Assembly (NCBI GenBank): GCA_015143295.1
Contig: CM026565.1
Location: forward strand, 29,086,052-29,150,051
Reading direction: 5' to 3'
Length of the DNA: 64,000 nucleotides
From: Tetracentron sinense
Taxonomy: Eukaryota > Streptophyta > Magnoliopsida > Trochodendrales > Trochodendraceae
Part shown: positions 1 through 10,684 of the stretch, one piece after another
How the letters are laid out: every line of letters starts with the position of its first letter
How positions within the stretch are numbered: the stretch's first letter is position 1
Translations under genes and position numbers: made by a program
The notes under the pieces: model-generated
What the model was told of the DNA's origin: nothing
Database searches by the model: none
What the model saw: the letters and a program-made list of their open reading frames with translations, nothing else

Positions 1-730
1 TTCCCATTATTATCATGTTTACTTCATGCTTCAATCATGCACTTGATTAAATTTACCATATAAAAAACTTCTTTAATTTTCATGGAGTTTCATAATGGAT
101 AGCATGCTTAAAAATTGCCCTTGAAATGAGTGAATGGCAATTTAAAAAAATATGAGACACTTAAAATATTTTCGGCAATTAAGCCATGGTGACCGGAATA
201 TATAGATTAGAAAATCTACTGTTTATAACCCACCATTGCCAACTGGATCGATTGTCTTGAAAGGGGTGTTTGATTTTTTTATTTTTTATTTACTTATATC
301 CACTTCCTTAATGGGGTCTGTAGGGAAGAAGATAGAAAAAATGGCAGATGATTAATAGTAAAATTATGTTGTACCTTATGATATAAGAGCTATTGATCAC
401 CTTACACTTATGTATTTTCAGATTATACTTGTGGTGCTAACAATGATCTCAACACTAAGGAGAGCATTTAGCTGTGACATTGAAAAGTTAATTAAACCTA
501 AATTTATATACTTTTACATACCTGCGTTTATACCCTTATTAAATTTGCATAAGATTATATACTATTTGAGATAGTTACTTTTGTTCACTAAAATCACCAA
601 GCATTGTAATTAATCGAGTAAAATGACTAATTTAAAGGATATTTTATCCTCTCATTAGAGTTTTGGTAAATTGTGAGCCGCACAGAACTGAAAGTGACGA
701 AAGCATGCTTTAACTTAATACATGTGCAGG
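1..730. other. AT-rich intergenic DNA
   Basis: I see no coding pattern, RNA gene or clear repeat here. Short open frames lack codon structure or any family resemblance. It may be the interior of the Helitron whose 3' end lies at 1209-1235, but I could not place a 5' terminus. Confidence 0.5.
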
Positions 731-853
731 CAAAGAGACCTAGCTTAGTTAGTAAAGTTCCTTGGCATTGTACCAAGGACTTGGGATCGAATCCCGACTA
801 TGTTTCTCTGGTAGGGGTCTGCCTAACCCCCAACTTACCTTCCAAAAAAAAAA
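731..853 (+). mobile_element. tRNA-derived SINE (probable)
   Basis: An RNA polymerase III promoter-like pair is visible: a box A match (TAGCTTAGTTAG, 741-752) and, about 32 bases later, a box B match (GGATCGAATCCC, 784-795). The sequence runs into an A-tract at 844-853, as expected of a retroposed tRNA-derived SINE. Exact ends and target duplications are not clear, so the boundaries are approximate. It is not a functional tRNA gene, because no cloverleaf can be drawn. Confidence 0.5.
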
Positions 854-1208
854 GACCATATTTCCTTCAAGATTATAGACATGGTGCCATTTTCCGTTTA
901 AAACCATACCACATCATTCCTTATTCGTTTTTTAGTTGAAATGATATCATGTAACTAACCACACAAACACTCTAAACGCATATACAGTCAAACCTACTCT
1001 TTTCAATTCTTACTCTTCAAAATAAGAGAGACCCAATCTATAACTTCTAAATAAAACAATAATCATTATTATATTTAGTCTAAATAATTATATATTACTA
1101 TCAGGGGCTTTCATATGCTTCTTAATTTAATTATAAAATGAAAATTTCTTTCACTACATATGCTTATTTTTTTTTAAATCTTTAGACATAATTTACATTT
1201 TTTTACAT

Positions 1209-1235
1209 CCGTGCATCGCACGGGGTCTCCGCTAG
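1209..1235 (+). mobile_element. Helitron 3' terminus (hairpin plus CTAG)
   Basis: A 6-bp stem with 3-base loop (CCGTGC-ATC-GCACGG, 1209-1223) is followed 8 bases later by CTAG (1232-1235) and then T. This is the standard 3' end of plant Helitrons, which insert between A and T. The same hairpin type ends the complete element at 23419-23694. The matching 5' TC end was not identified, so only the terminus is called. Confidence 0.55.
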
Positions 1236-1276
<41 letters not shown>

Positions 1277-1278
1277 GG
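1236..1278. repeat. (TA)n(GA)n microsatellite
   Basis: About ten TA units run into about ten GA units between the Helitron end and the foldback element. A second TA tract follows the foldback element at about 1690-1720, so the MITE probably inserted into a TA-rich site. Confidence 0.8.
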
Positions 1279-1687
1279 AATGATACTTAATGAGTCATGC
1301 TCATTAAAGCTTTTAATGAGCTATCCCTTTAGAAAGATGACATGTAGCAATCTATTTTAAATCTGACGGTTAAATGTTGAGGTGGGTCCATTGAGAGACA
1401 TGTGTCAAAAAAATCAGTCTGATTGGACATGTTTAGACCGTTCGATTAGACCCTAGGTTAACAGCAGTAACACCTTAGGGCTCACTAGACCTTATTTAGG
1501 TTATAGAAATAATTAATCTTCTCATCTTCAATCAGATGGTCTATAAAAGTTTGATCAAGGTGATTTTTTGTCACGTGTCTCTTGGTAGATCCATCTTGAC
1601 ATCCAACGGTTGGATTTTAAAGCAACCTGACACATGTCCCGTTATTAGGGACCGCTCATTAAAGGCTTTAATGAGCATGGCTCATTG

Positions 1688-1691
<4 letters not shown>
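1279..1691. mobile_element. Foldback MITE, ~150-bp inverted arms
   Basis: The left end (AATGATACTTAATGAG...) and the reverse complement of the right end (ATTACAATGAGCCATGCTCA...) can be aligned for roughly 150 bases, including shared blocks GCTCATTAAAGC, TTTAATGAGC, GACATGT and AGAGACA. The element is 413 bp and lies between two TA tracts, so the target duplication cannot be read. It encodes nothing. An open frame crossing it (1536-2237) is spurious. Superfamily is uncertain. Confidence 0.7.
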
Positions 1692-1720
<29 letters not shown>

Positions 1721-1723
<3 letters not shown>

Positions 1724-3390
1724 TTTCTATGCAAGGATTGGAAAACCAAGTTTCCTGTTCTCTACCATGGTAATGGATTCTCATGTTTCAGCTGGGTTTC
1801 AAAAGTCAATCCGGGATTTCCAAAGGGAAAGGTTTGTTAGCCATACACGGAAAGTCCCTCTGCACAATAACCTTGGTGGTCAAATTGGAAATGTGGATGA
1901 CCTCCGGATGGGCTATAGCCTATGGTTGCATAGCCAAAGGCAAGGAGGGCAAGAACTTCTCCTGAAAAAGGAATGGGTGCAGCTGTTTATGGCTCGAAGT
2001 ACCAGGTGTCAGGACGCATCTGGGGCTGACGACTTGACAATGGAAGCTTGTCGTGGTGGTCTACGCCATCATGCTCTAAAGTGCAGGAAAAGCCCTTTGC
2101 AAGCTATGCATATATATATATATATGTCGCCAAAGCTAGCGCATGAGGCATGGTGGGTATCCTATAATTTTTTCCTCTTAATTTTCTTTCTTTGCTTTGA
2201 ATTTGATCAGAAAAGGATACCAAATTGGCTATTATGATGGAGAGAGTCCCTTCAAGGTTCCAAGTTTGAAATTAATCCCCCCTTTAAGTGCCTCAAGATT
2301 AGTCACTACTCTTAACTGCATCTCCTTCTATAATTGAACCTGAGAGATGCATCTATGATATAGTGATTTTTGATCTTCAAAATCAGTACTCAGAAGTTAG
2401 TTTCAAATTTGAAGTTTCTTATGTAAGAATAACAGCCATGTATACATTATCATCCTCCATGAAGATAAGAACAACCTTATAATTAATTAGCATACTTGGA
2501 GCAAATGGGTATCAGGATCAGGAAGAGCTGAACGTGTGGTTGTGGCAGTCTCCACTATTCTAATCACAAACGGATACAGTAGAGTTAGGAAAAGAAAGAC
2601 TTAGCTCAAGATACTAACATTTCCATGCCTTAGAATTGAACCAAAGCCAGAACTATCTGGTGCTAATGTTACTTATCACAGGAAGAAGACTCATTCCAAA
2701 CTTGTAAGTACGGATTTCATCACACTAATGTAGATTTTTGATTAGTAACTCATATTCCTTCTCTTCAAATCTCTTATAATTCTTTGCCTAGGAGGATCAC
2801 CACAGCTATATCGGCAACAATTCATGCAACATCGATTGCTCCAACTTGAAATTTCAAATCTTCGACTTCCTTGACATAATTTCAGGTCAGGATTCATAAT
2901 TCAAAATTTCTGTGACCAACGTCAAAGGGGATCAATCTATGGGATTACCAGAGCCTTATTATCTATAGTAGCATGAGAAACTTTCATGAGATTCACATAA
3001 AGCTTCAAGCAAAATGTAGGAAATATTGATTAATTGAATTACCAAAAAAGACTGTAAAGGGGACACTAGGATAGAATTCATAAATGGAGAACTGGTTATT
3101 CACATGAACAACTTACATAGGAAATGAAGGTCTGAAATAAAGATCCAAGATGGCCTTCTCAATCAACAAATGCCCATTTAGCCTTTCGTCTTGAACTTTA
3201 TATTTTTAATATAATATATTTACTTCCTCAATGGAACAAAAAAATGATCACAAATTCCTGTCTTCAACTGAAAGAAAGAAATTTTTTTTTTTAAAATCAA
3301 TAAAGTAAGAACTTTGTACAGCATAACCAGATTATTCGGTTATAATCCAAAATAAGAATGCCAAAAGTATGATAATTGAAGTTGGTTCTC

Positions 3391-3421
<31 letters not shown>

Positions 3422-4522
3422 TCTTAGTTTTGATTGCTCATCCTTTGATGTTTCTGTTATTCAGTTTGATACCACTTATTAATACTAACTAAACAATAAA
3501 CAAAAGAGAAAAAAGATCTCTTCATTTACTTACCTCCCATATTAGTTCATAACCTTAACCTTGCCCTCTTAAATTTGGCTGTTCCAACCCAGCCTTACCA
3601 AAAGGGAATTTGAACGCGAAGAACTGCCCCTAGTATGGGATGTCCTTAATGACTCTTCCATAAGGGCGTTAGTGTAGAAATTAGCTTAGATTATATCCAT
3701 ATAGAGTAATTTAAGATTTAAATAAAAATGATCTCTATACTTAGTTCTCATACATGAAAACTTTGTCAGTGTTACTTCAACTCATACTGTAAACACTTAC
3801 AATAACAGATCTGTGTCTCCAAAGAATGAGTAGTTCCCTGTCTTTTACCTGCAAAACAGCAATAAGAGTAGAGAAAAGAGAAAAACTGTTGTAAGAAGCA
3901 GTTATATAAGAATACAACCTTAATATAAGCTTATTGCATTTATTAAACTAGTTCCATATATATACAAAATAAGTTCAAATACAAGATTTGTCAGAAGACC
4001 AGTCATAATATCATGTAAAAACCCATGCAAAGAGGGATAGTGAGAAGAAGAAGATACATGCATGGATTGTAGGAACATAGATGTAGTTTCAGAGGATAAC
4101 CTGAAAGGGAGGGGAGCTAGTGAAAGCCATATAGAAAGTGATATTGGCGCGGCTCAATCTGAGATCATTTTTACGATTCATGCGTAAATCTGTCTTCGGA
4201 TTGAACCTCACCAACATCGCCTTCTTTGCTTCCTCAACATCCACCAACATCTTTCAAGGGCAAAGAAAGAAATCAAAGCTTTTCTACCATGAATGCAACC
4301 CTAAACACATCATGAGGTTTGAACCATGTGCACTAATAGTTTGCACGAGTTGTAGCTTTCAGGTCACAGGCTCAATATTGATTTGCCCACCTAAAAGAGA
4401 AAACATTTGAATAAAGAACATCAAATCTGACCCCATATCGCGCCAAATGACAATCCAATTATCATTTTAATTATTCCCAGTGGGAAAAGGTAGTAACTTG
4501 GTGGGATTAGGAGGGGGTGATG
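1721..4522. other. Intergenic DNA
   Basis: No supported gene. There is a TA microsatellite at about 3391-3415. The stretch 1740-2130 is less AT-rich and gives short open frames on the plus strand, but they resemble no family I know and are broken by stops. Confidence 0.45.
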
Positions 4523-4747
4523 CTAGCTGGTATTGTTGGTGGTTGGGATGATATTGGTGAAGTGGGAACCTGAATCATCATTGGTTAAGGTATAGAATCC
4601 GGGTGCAAGCGAAGGAAAGGACGCGGCATCCTCACTGACAAAGATCCGTGAGCTTGCTTGCCACTGCCAAATGTCATAGAAGTTTAGGTTGAGCCCTTGA
4701 CTTAAGAGAAGATTAGGAGATTTAGATCCAATTAAAAAACATACTAA
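4523..4747 (-). other. Orphan 74-codon open frame, possible terminal exon
   Basis: Reading the minus strand, an open frame without an ATG ends at a TAG at 4523-4525. Its composition is protein-like (segments such as FYDIWQWQASSRIFVSED and ASFPSLAPGFYTLTNDD), unlike the low-complexity frames around it. It could be the last exon of an unrecognised gene or a relic. No convincing upstream exon was found; the minus-strand frames at 4855-5294 are poly-Phe/Ser low complexity. I do not recognise the family. Confidence 0.2.
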
Positions 4748-5585
4748 TTAATGGGCTCTATAGTTCAATTTTCCTAAGTCCACACTAGAAGTCCAGTTAG
4801 TGGTCGTGACGGTGGTGCCAGCGGCCGCGTTTCATAGATGCTTAGTGATCACAACTATGGCTTATGATTGTGCCATTCATGCCTACCATGGAAGACAGTG
4901 ATTTCAATTATTTTTTCCATTTGGGGTTCGAAGGAAGAAGACGATAGCGATGGTGACAATCTATGATGTATGATAATGAATATGAATATGAATAACCATG
5001 ATCGAATGCGTGTAAAGTTGAACAAACTACAACTTTTTCGTTTTTTTTGGTAAAAAAGAAAAAAAAAAAAAAAACTATAACTATTGTTGAAACAACATGA
5101 GAAGAGAAACAAGAGAAATGGTGATAAGAAGGAACTGAAACTAAGAGCCATGAGGTCATGAAAAGGGTAGAATAAGGAAGAAAGGTGAAGGTGGTGTATG
5201 AGAGTGAGGAGGGGAGGAGGAGAATGTATAATGGAAGGGTTGCCTCGGGATGGTAAGGAGGAGAAGGTGACTGGAATGATGTGAAGGGGAGCAACTTACT
5301 TTAGTTTTTGTCATGCTTAGCTTCTACTCATAAATTCAAACTCCTCTTCTTGCGCATGCACCTGCAATATTCCCCACCAAAAACCCAAACAACCCTTTTT
5401 GATTGTACCTCTCTTTCATTTATTTTAAATTTCTTTTACTAGCTAGTGCTTACATTCGATTAGATTCTCTGTAAGTGAGAAAATAATATTCTTGGCTTAT
5501 ATGTATTAATTTCCACGTAAACACAAGACCTTTATATGAACCAATTATATATATACTGCAAATACCACTGACCTTTTGTTGTAGT
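4748..5585. other. Low-complexity intergenic DNA
   Basis: Purine-rich on the plus strand (GAA/GGA-rich, 5040-5290), giving artificial Ser/Phe-rich open frames on the minus strand. I see no gene here. Confidence 0.45.
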
Positions 5586-6880
5586 TTCATTGCCCGTTCG
5601 GAAATTAGTAATTGACCAAACCATTAGAATCATCAAAAAGTCGTGTCGATGCTAATATTCGCGAGCTTGTGTGAGCTTACCTCGGAATTTTGCATAATAA
5701 TAACAATCTATGTAAGAGAGAGAATAGCATTGATAAGAGTAATTGTAAGAACAAATTGGTGTGCATAACATTAAGCAATTGGATCATTATTCACAATTTT
5801 GTTGCATACTCAAAAATGGGTATTTATTGATAAATCTCGATGATAAATTGCTAATATTGAGTTTGTGTGTGAGACTTACCTAGGAATTTTGTATTGGTAT
5901 AAAGAATATATGAAAGAGATATAATAGGATTGATAGAGAAACATTCTATGAAATAAATGGTATTCAAACTAACCATTTGGGTCATTAGTTGCAACTTTAT
6001 TGCTTGTTTGAAAATGGGTATTTGATCAAAACATTATAATCATCATATTGATGTGAGTTCCGAGTTCCGAGTTCCAAGTTCCAAATTACGATCCATCAAA
6101 TATGAATGCTAATGTTGAGTTTGTGTGAGACAGACTTGGGACTCTTGTATTAGTAATTAATTTATATCTAAAAATAATAGCACCGATAGAAATTTGTACG
6201 ACCTAATTGGTATCCATAACATGAGTGAATTCAAAGCGAATAGTGGTATATTAGAATTCGTGCTTGATTACATATCCAATTATCCGAATTCGATTAAATA
6301 TCATATGGATAATAAAATAGAGTATTCGTATTCGACTTCGATTAAAATTATTTGACTTTGAATAATATCCAAAATATCTTATCACTTTAATAAACATTAA
6401 AATAAAGAAAATGCAAAAAATATATAAATTTTATTTTTAAAAGACAATTTTCTATTTTATCCTCCTCTTTTTTAAAAATAATAATTTAATATATCTTAAA
6501 ATTATGTAAAAAAAAATAAACATTAATAAGAGTATTGGTCTTGTGAACTTATAATATATTATATATGTATATATAATAATATATTATATACTAAATGAAT
6601 GGGATAGATATATATATATATATATATCAATATCCGATTTTGTATCCAATTTTATAAACCGATACTAAAAGTATTATTCAAATTCGCTCCGCTGAATACC
6701 TATTCAGATATAGGTATGTTTGTATCCGTTGACACCCCTGCATAACACTAACCATTTGGATAAATATTCACGATTTGACTGCTTGTTTGAAAAGGGAATT
6801 TGATCATAAGATTCGAAACTATAGAAATACTAGTGTTTGAGAGATTTGCAATGAAATTTCTGTTTAAATAAAGAGAGTTG
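5586..6880. repeat. Degenerate ~200-bp tandem repeat, ~3.5 copies
   Basis: Recurring blocks in the same order mark successive copies: a 'TTGCTTGTTTGAAAATGGGTA'-like block, 'GCTAATATTGAGTTTGTGTG', 'CCTAGGAATTTTGTATT', 'GATAGAGAAA' and 'CATAACATTAACCATTTGG'. Copies begin near 5588, 5800, 6000 and 6768. The third copy is interrupted at CATAACA by the hAT-like insertion 6222-6740 and resumes after it. A short GAGTTCC repeat sits at 6056-6085. Confidence 0.6.
6222..6740. mobile_element. Non-autonomous hAT-like element with 7-bp flanking repeat
   Basis: The right end reads outward as CAGGGGTGTC, a classic plant hAT-type terminus; the left end is a degraded version. Direct copies of CATAACA flank it (6215-6221 and 6741-6747). 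The interrupted tandem repeat reads through once the insert and one CATAACA are removed. The interior is AT-rich, noncoding and partly inverted (ATCCGAAT motifs). hAT elements normally make 8-bp duplications, so one base has probably mutated. Confidence 0.6.
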
Positions 6881-7396
6881 AGTTGATAGAGAGAGAGAGA
6901 GAGAACGTGAGAGAAAGAATCTCGGAAACAGGAGCGCAGAATATGAGCGAAGGTTTGTCTAGAAAGAAGATTGGGAAGGAAGGTACGTACAAAGCTCTCT
7001 ATAAGTCTTGCAAATGGCTATAGCCCAAAGCGGAGACACCGGCGCTAAAAGAGACCTGCCTTGGTCTGCACCAGGGGACACACACCTTGGGTTGCTGCCC
7101 TTCTTTTCTTTTTTAAAGGCTCATTTGCCCTTCTCTTTGAAGGTTTTTGGGAAGGTCAAAAGCCCCTTTAAAAGCTTGTATAAGGCTCTCTCTCTCTCTC
7201 TCTCGTGATTTGAGTAGCTCAGTTCGCATGCCACCACCCAAACAGATTACCCCACGCCTTGCACCACTTCACTTTTCTTTCTTCACCAGATCCTAAGACT
7301 CTCTCTCTCTCTTTTCTCTCTCTCTCTGTGGAAATGGATGGGGAGGTCTTTTTCTCTTAATTCAGGGGATAGACAAAGCCACATCCATGTTTTACT
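6881..7396. other. Intergenic DNA with GA/CT microsatellites
   Basis: A GA tract lies at about 6890-6904 and CT tracts at about 7186-7204 and 7300-7328. The composition resembles a plant 5' leader, but no credible coding exon follows it on either strand. Confidence 0.4.
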
Positions 7397-7473
7397 CGTG
7401 CCCATGCACGGGATTTCAGGTGGAGCCCACCATGTGAAGATGGGCTCCACCTGAAATCCCGTGCATGGGCGCG
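7397..7473. repeat. 33-bp near-perfect hairpin
   Basis: Left arm 7397-7429 and right arm 7441-7473 are reverse complements over 33 positions with a single mismatch, separated by an 11-base loop. The stem is GC-balanced (GATTTCAGGTGGAGCCCA on the left arm), unlike the AT-rich surroundings. It could be a young terminal-inverted-repeat remnant or a transcribed hairpin giving small RNAs. It does not match a conserved plant miRNA that I recognise. Confidence 0.85.
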
Positions 7474-7855
7474 AGGTCTCGGTGGTCTCGGCCCTTTTAC
7501 GGTCTCAGTAGCAAAGTCCTTTACGCATACCACCATTTGCTTCTTGGTAGGCCATATGAAGTTTTTTTTATCTATTTCCTACTTGAATTACTAGGAAAGT
7601 ATACTTACTTTCCTTATATTATTGTTGGGGTCTTCTAAAGCATGTTTTATTGTTCTAATTGGTTCAAAAATTGACTATTAAGTACTATAATAGTATTGGA
7701 AGATCTATCTTGAATACCCTTTTGGATTTGAATTGAGATGTAAAAAAAGACCCTTTTTGAGAATCCCTGTTGGGTTTGGATTTTGGATCTCTTTTTCATC
7801 TTTTGTACAAGGCAGTATTTATAGAGATTAACTCTAAACGGTGAAGAAATTACAC
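7474..7855. other. Intergenic DNA
   Basis: I see no gene, repeat or RNA signal here. Confidence 0.4.
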
Positions 7856-8001
7856 CCCGCCTCTTGCACCAATGGTGAGTGTCGTCTCTCTCAATAGATA
7901 GGTCTCAAGATCCAATCCCCCATGTGATGAGTAGCAAGAACTCCAATACCCAACTAACCCTTGTACTAACGTAGGTAAATGATATCCTCCAGCAAAAAAA
8001 A
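7856..8001 (+). mobile_element. SINE-like retroposon (tentative)
   Basis: A weak box A-like stretch (GCACCAATGGTGAG, about 7867-7880) and a box B-like stretch (AAGATCCAATCCC, about 7908-7920) precede an 11-base A-tract at about 7991-8001. Spacing is suitable for a tRNA-derived SINE, but both boxes deviate from consensus and no target duplication is evident. Confidence 0.3.
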
Positions 8002-8256
8002 AAAGGCAATTTAAAATATGCCTTTGGATATGGGTAGTTTGGTAATTTCAAAATTAAAAGAAGAGTATTTGTACCGGCTTAACTTTTTTTCAGTTACTCC
8101 TAAAAATCCCAGCCGCTTGTCAATGCAATTTTTGGTTTATTCTGGTTATCTCTTCAACTGATGAATAGACCTCTTGCTTGCCACTTCATCAAGAGAAAGC
8201 AAACTAAGTCCTAAGATCAACCTCATGAGAGGGTTACAATTATAAAGAAGGAATTA

Positions 8257-8437
8257 GTCTAGGGATACTACCAAATTGTACTCCCAAATCCTAATCGTTT
8301 ATCTCAATTATTAAACGGTTAGGATTAGAACTGATGTGGCATTAGAAAAGACAAAATAAGCCAACTCAAATCCTAAACCTAAGTGATTAGTTATAATCTG
8401 TTAGGATTAGAGAGTATATATGGGAGTACCCATAGAC
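8257..8437. mobile_element. Short foldback MITE (~180 bp)
   Basis: The left end (GTCTAGGGATACTACC) matches the reverse complement of the right end (GTCTATGGGTACTCCC), followed by shared CTAATCCTAA blocks in inverted orientation. Arms are about 45 bp. No coding capacity. Superfamily and target duplication unclear. Confidence 0.5.
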
Positions 8438-10684
8438 GGACTGAAGAAGAAGTCTAAAAAAAGTCTCTCATTTTGCCAGCAATTGGAGGTGAGAATAAGT
8501 AAATAATAAAGGTAAATTTAAACTTTTAACAATTTGGGTATGTTTCAATTATGCAAGGCAATTACGACAAAGTCACTTGTCTTTCTTGTGGGGGCAAGAA
8601 AGACACCCATTTCTCCACGAACTCTTAGTTGCTACGCTTCATGCATATCCACCTTATAGTTTATACCTCGTAGCCTTCCTCATCCCTCTCATATTCTCTT
8701 CTACTTCTACTACCACTGTCCACTGGCAGCAGTTGGAGTTTTCTCACAAAGTTCAATACACTTTTCTCCTGCTGCTGTTCATCACACTTTTCTTTATACA
8801 AATACCGGTGAGTTAACCTAATAATTCTGACTGTATGATGTATGGATTTTTTTTCCTCAATATTGACCAGATTTTCCTTCATCAGTCTATAAGAAAGTGC
8901 GGATCATACATTGGATAGGTCATAGACAAAAAATAATAATATATTCCTCTAATAATTTTAACTCTAGAGATATAAAAATAATATATTCCACCGAAAATTT
9001 AACTCTAGAGAAATTTTCTAAGAGCCATCAACCAGTCAACCTTCCAAGTCCCAAGTTTTAGGTATAAACCAGCATGATTTTAGGCTATTGCCCATAACTG
9101 TGACCCCAAAAGATTGAGCAGACTAGATCGATGAGTAGGTGGGCAACATGCAACCCCTAGGAACTTCCATTGATCAACTCCGCCATATACTCTCTCCTCT
9201 GAAGTACAGCAAGATTCCACCACAACTCCCATCAACCGCTGCCACCGATCATTAAAGATAAATGGGAGCGGCCATCAGTCTAATGTACCTAAAACTTCAT
9301 ATTTTTCACAATTCAGGAGTAAACAATACACTGCATAGAACTTGGACTGTCTCAACAATTAGTAGAATATTACGTTTAAAATCAGGTCTGGAGATCATAT
9401 GGCAGCAACAATGGGCAGTTAGTTGAATTTAAGGCCTGAAATCTCTGAAGATCATATGGTAGTCACAATGGATTTAAAAAACAAATCATTTTCAAATCAG
9501 CTAAATGAGACTCACAAGTCACAATAGAAAAAACAAGATTAAGTCAGCAGACTCCACTGAAGAATAGTGACTGCATAATATGATCTACCCTTGCTGGAGT
9601 TGAGAAAACCAAGTACTAAGAGTATGAACAAGTGATAAACAATTCACAGCGATTAACTAGAAGTTTTGACAGTGCAGAAATGAGGAAATGAAACAAAGGC
9701 CCAGTTTCCGTAAAAAGAAGGAAGAATACACTGTTACAGTAACTTCTGATAATCAATGGCATGAGAATTCAGTCTCTTTCTCTTCTGATAAACAGTTCCC
9801 TAGCTCATAAAGAATAGCAGATAGCACAGTGAAATTAAAAATAATAATAGCACGACAAACTGAGAACATTTCACCTTTGAGTTGTACAATTTGAAGATAA
9901 ACTACATCAACCTAAAACTATATTCATGCTCCTTGGCTTGGCAGTAAAACAACATTACATTATTTGATTCAACCCTAAAAGTCCCATGATATGCATCTTA
10001 AACACAAGCATGTCTATGCCCTGTTTACCGTAAGAACAGATATACTGCTATAAGATGGGGATATGATACATTTTTTTTTCTTTTTTTCCCAAGTTTAATT
10101 TCCAAATGAAATATTAAAGCAGAAAGAAATAAGCATTTCTTTCACAGAACTTTCCATCAGGGGGCACCAGCTGAAGGGAACCCACATGGAATATTTTCCA
10201 ATTATGATCAGACATTGTCCCAACAGCTTGAGCACAAAGACCAGCTGCTCCATTGGTCCCCCATAGTATTTCCCAGGTTTCAAAATAATATACAAAACTT
10301 CATCCTGTGCAACAAAATATGTCAACACAATGCACCACGGTGAAATCAGGATATTGATACTTTATAATTCTGCATAATCTCAGTTTCTTGGATGGTCACA
10401 TCAACAGGTGGCCACTGCAATACACCAAAAATGCTATAATTTGGTTTTAATCACCCCTAAACGAATACACTAAAGTAAAAGATAGAGTCCCTTATTACCC
10501 CTGAGAAGTTAGAACAGCAACTTGCCTCTGATGTAGAAAGCTCCTACGTTGCAAGCATTTACATCCAGTCTCTACCAGCCCGTGATCATCAAAACAAAAT
10601 TAGGCAACTGATGAATGCAGCAAGATCATCAACCCTAGTGATTACCTCCAAGAGGAAACAAGCTCTTGAAAACAGCTTAAGTTC
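8438..10684. other. Intergenic DNA downstream of the transporter gene
   Basis: No gene is supported. The part nearest 10685 must include the 3' UTR of the minus-strand transporter gene, but I could not place its polyadenylation site with confidence. A short imperfect direct repeat (GATCATATGG block) occurs near 9391 and 9451. Confidence 0.4.

Noticed and set aside
741..795. Possible tRNA gene from box A and box B matches
   Set aside because: No acceptor stem or cloverleaf can be formed and an A-tract follows, so a SINE is the better explanation.
1536..2237. 233-codon plus-strand open frame
   Set aside because: It starts inside one arm of a MITE, runs through two TA microsatellites (giving Ile-Tyr runs) and resembles no protein family.
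4855..5294. Two overlapping minus-strand frames of 98 and 128 codons
   Set aside because: They are Ser/Phe/Pro-rich low complexity produced by purine-rich DNA and a long A-tract. No conserved motif was seen; a signal-peptide-like start alone is not enough.
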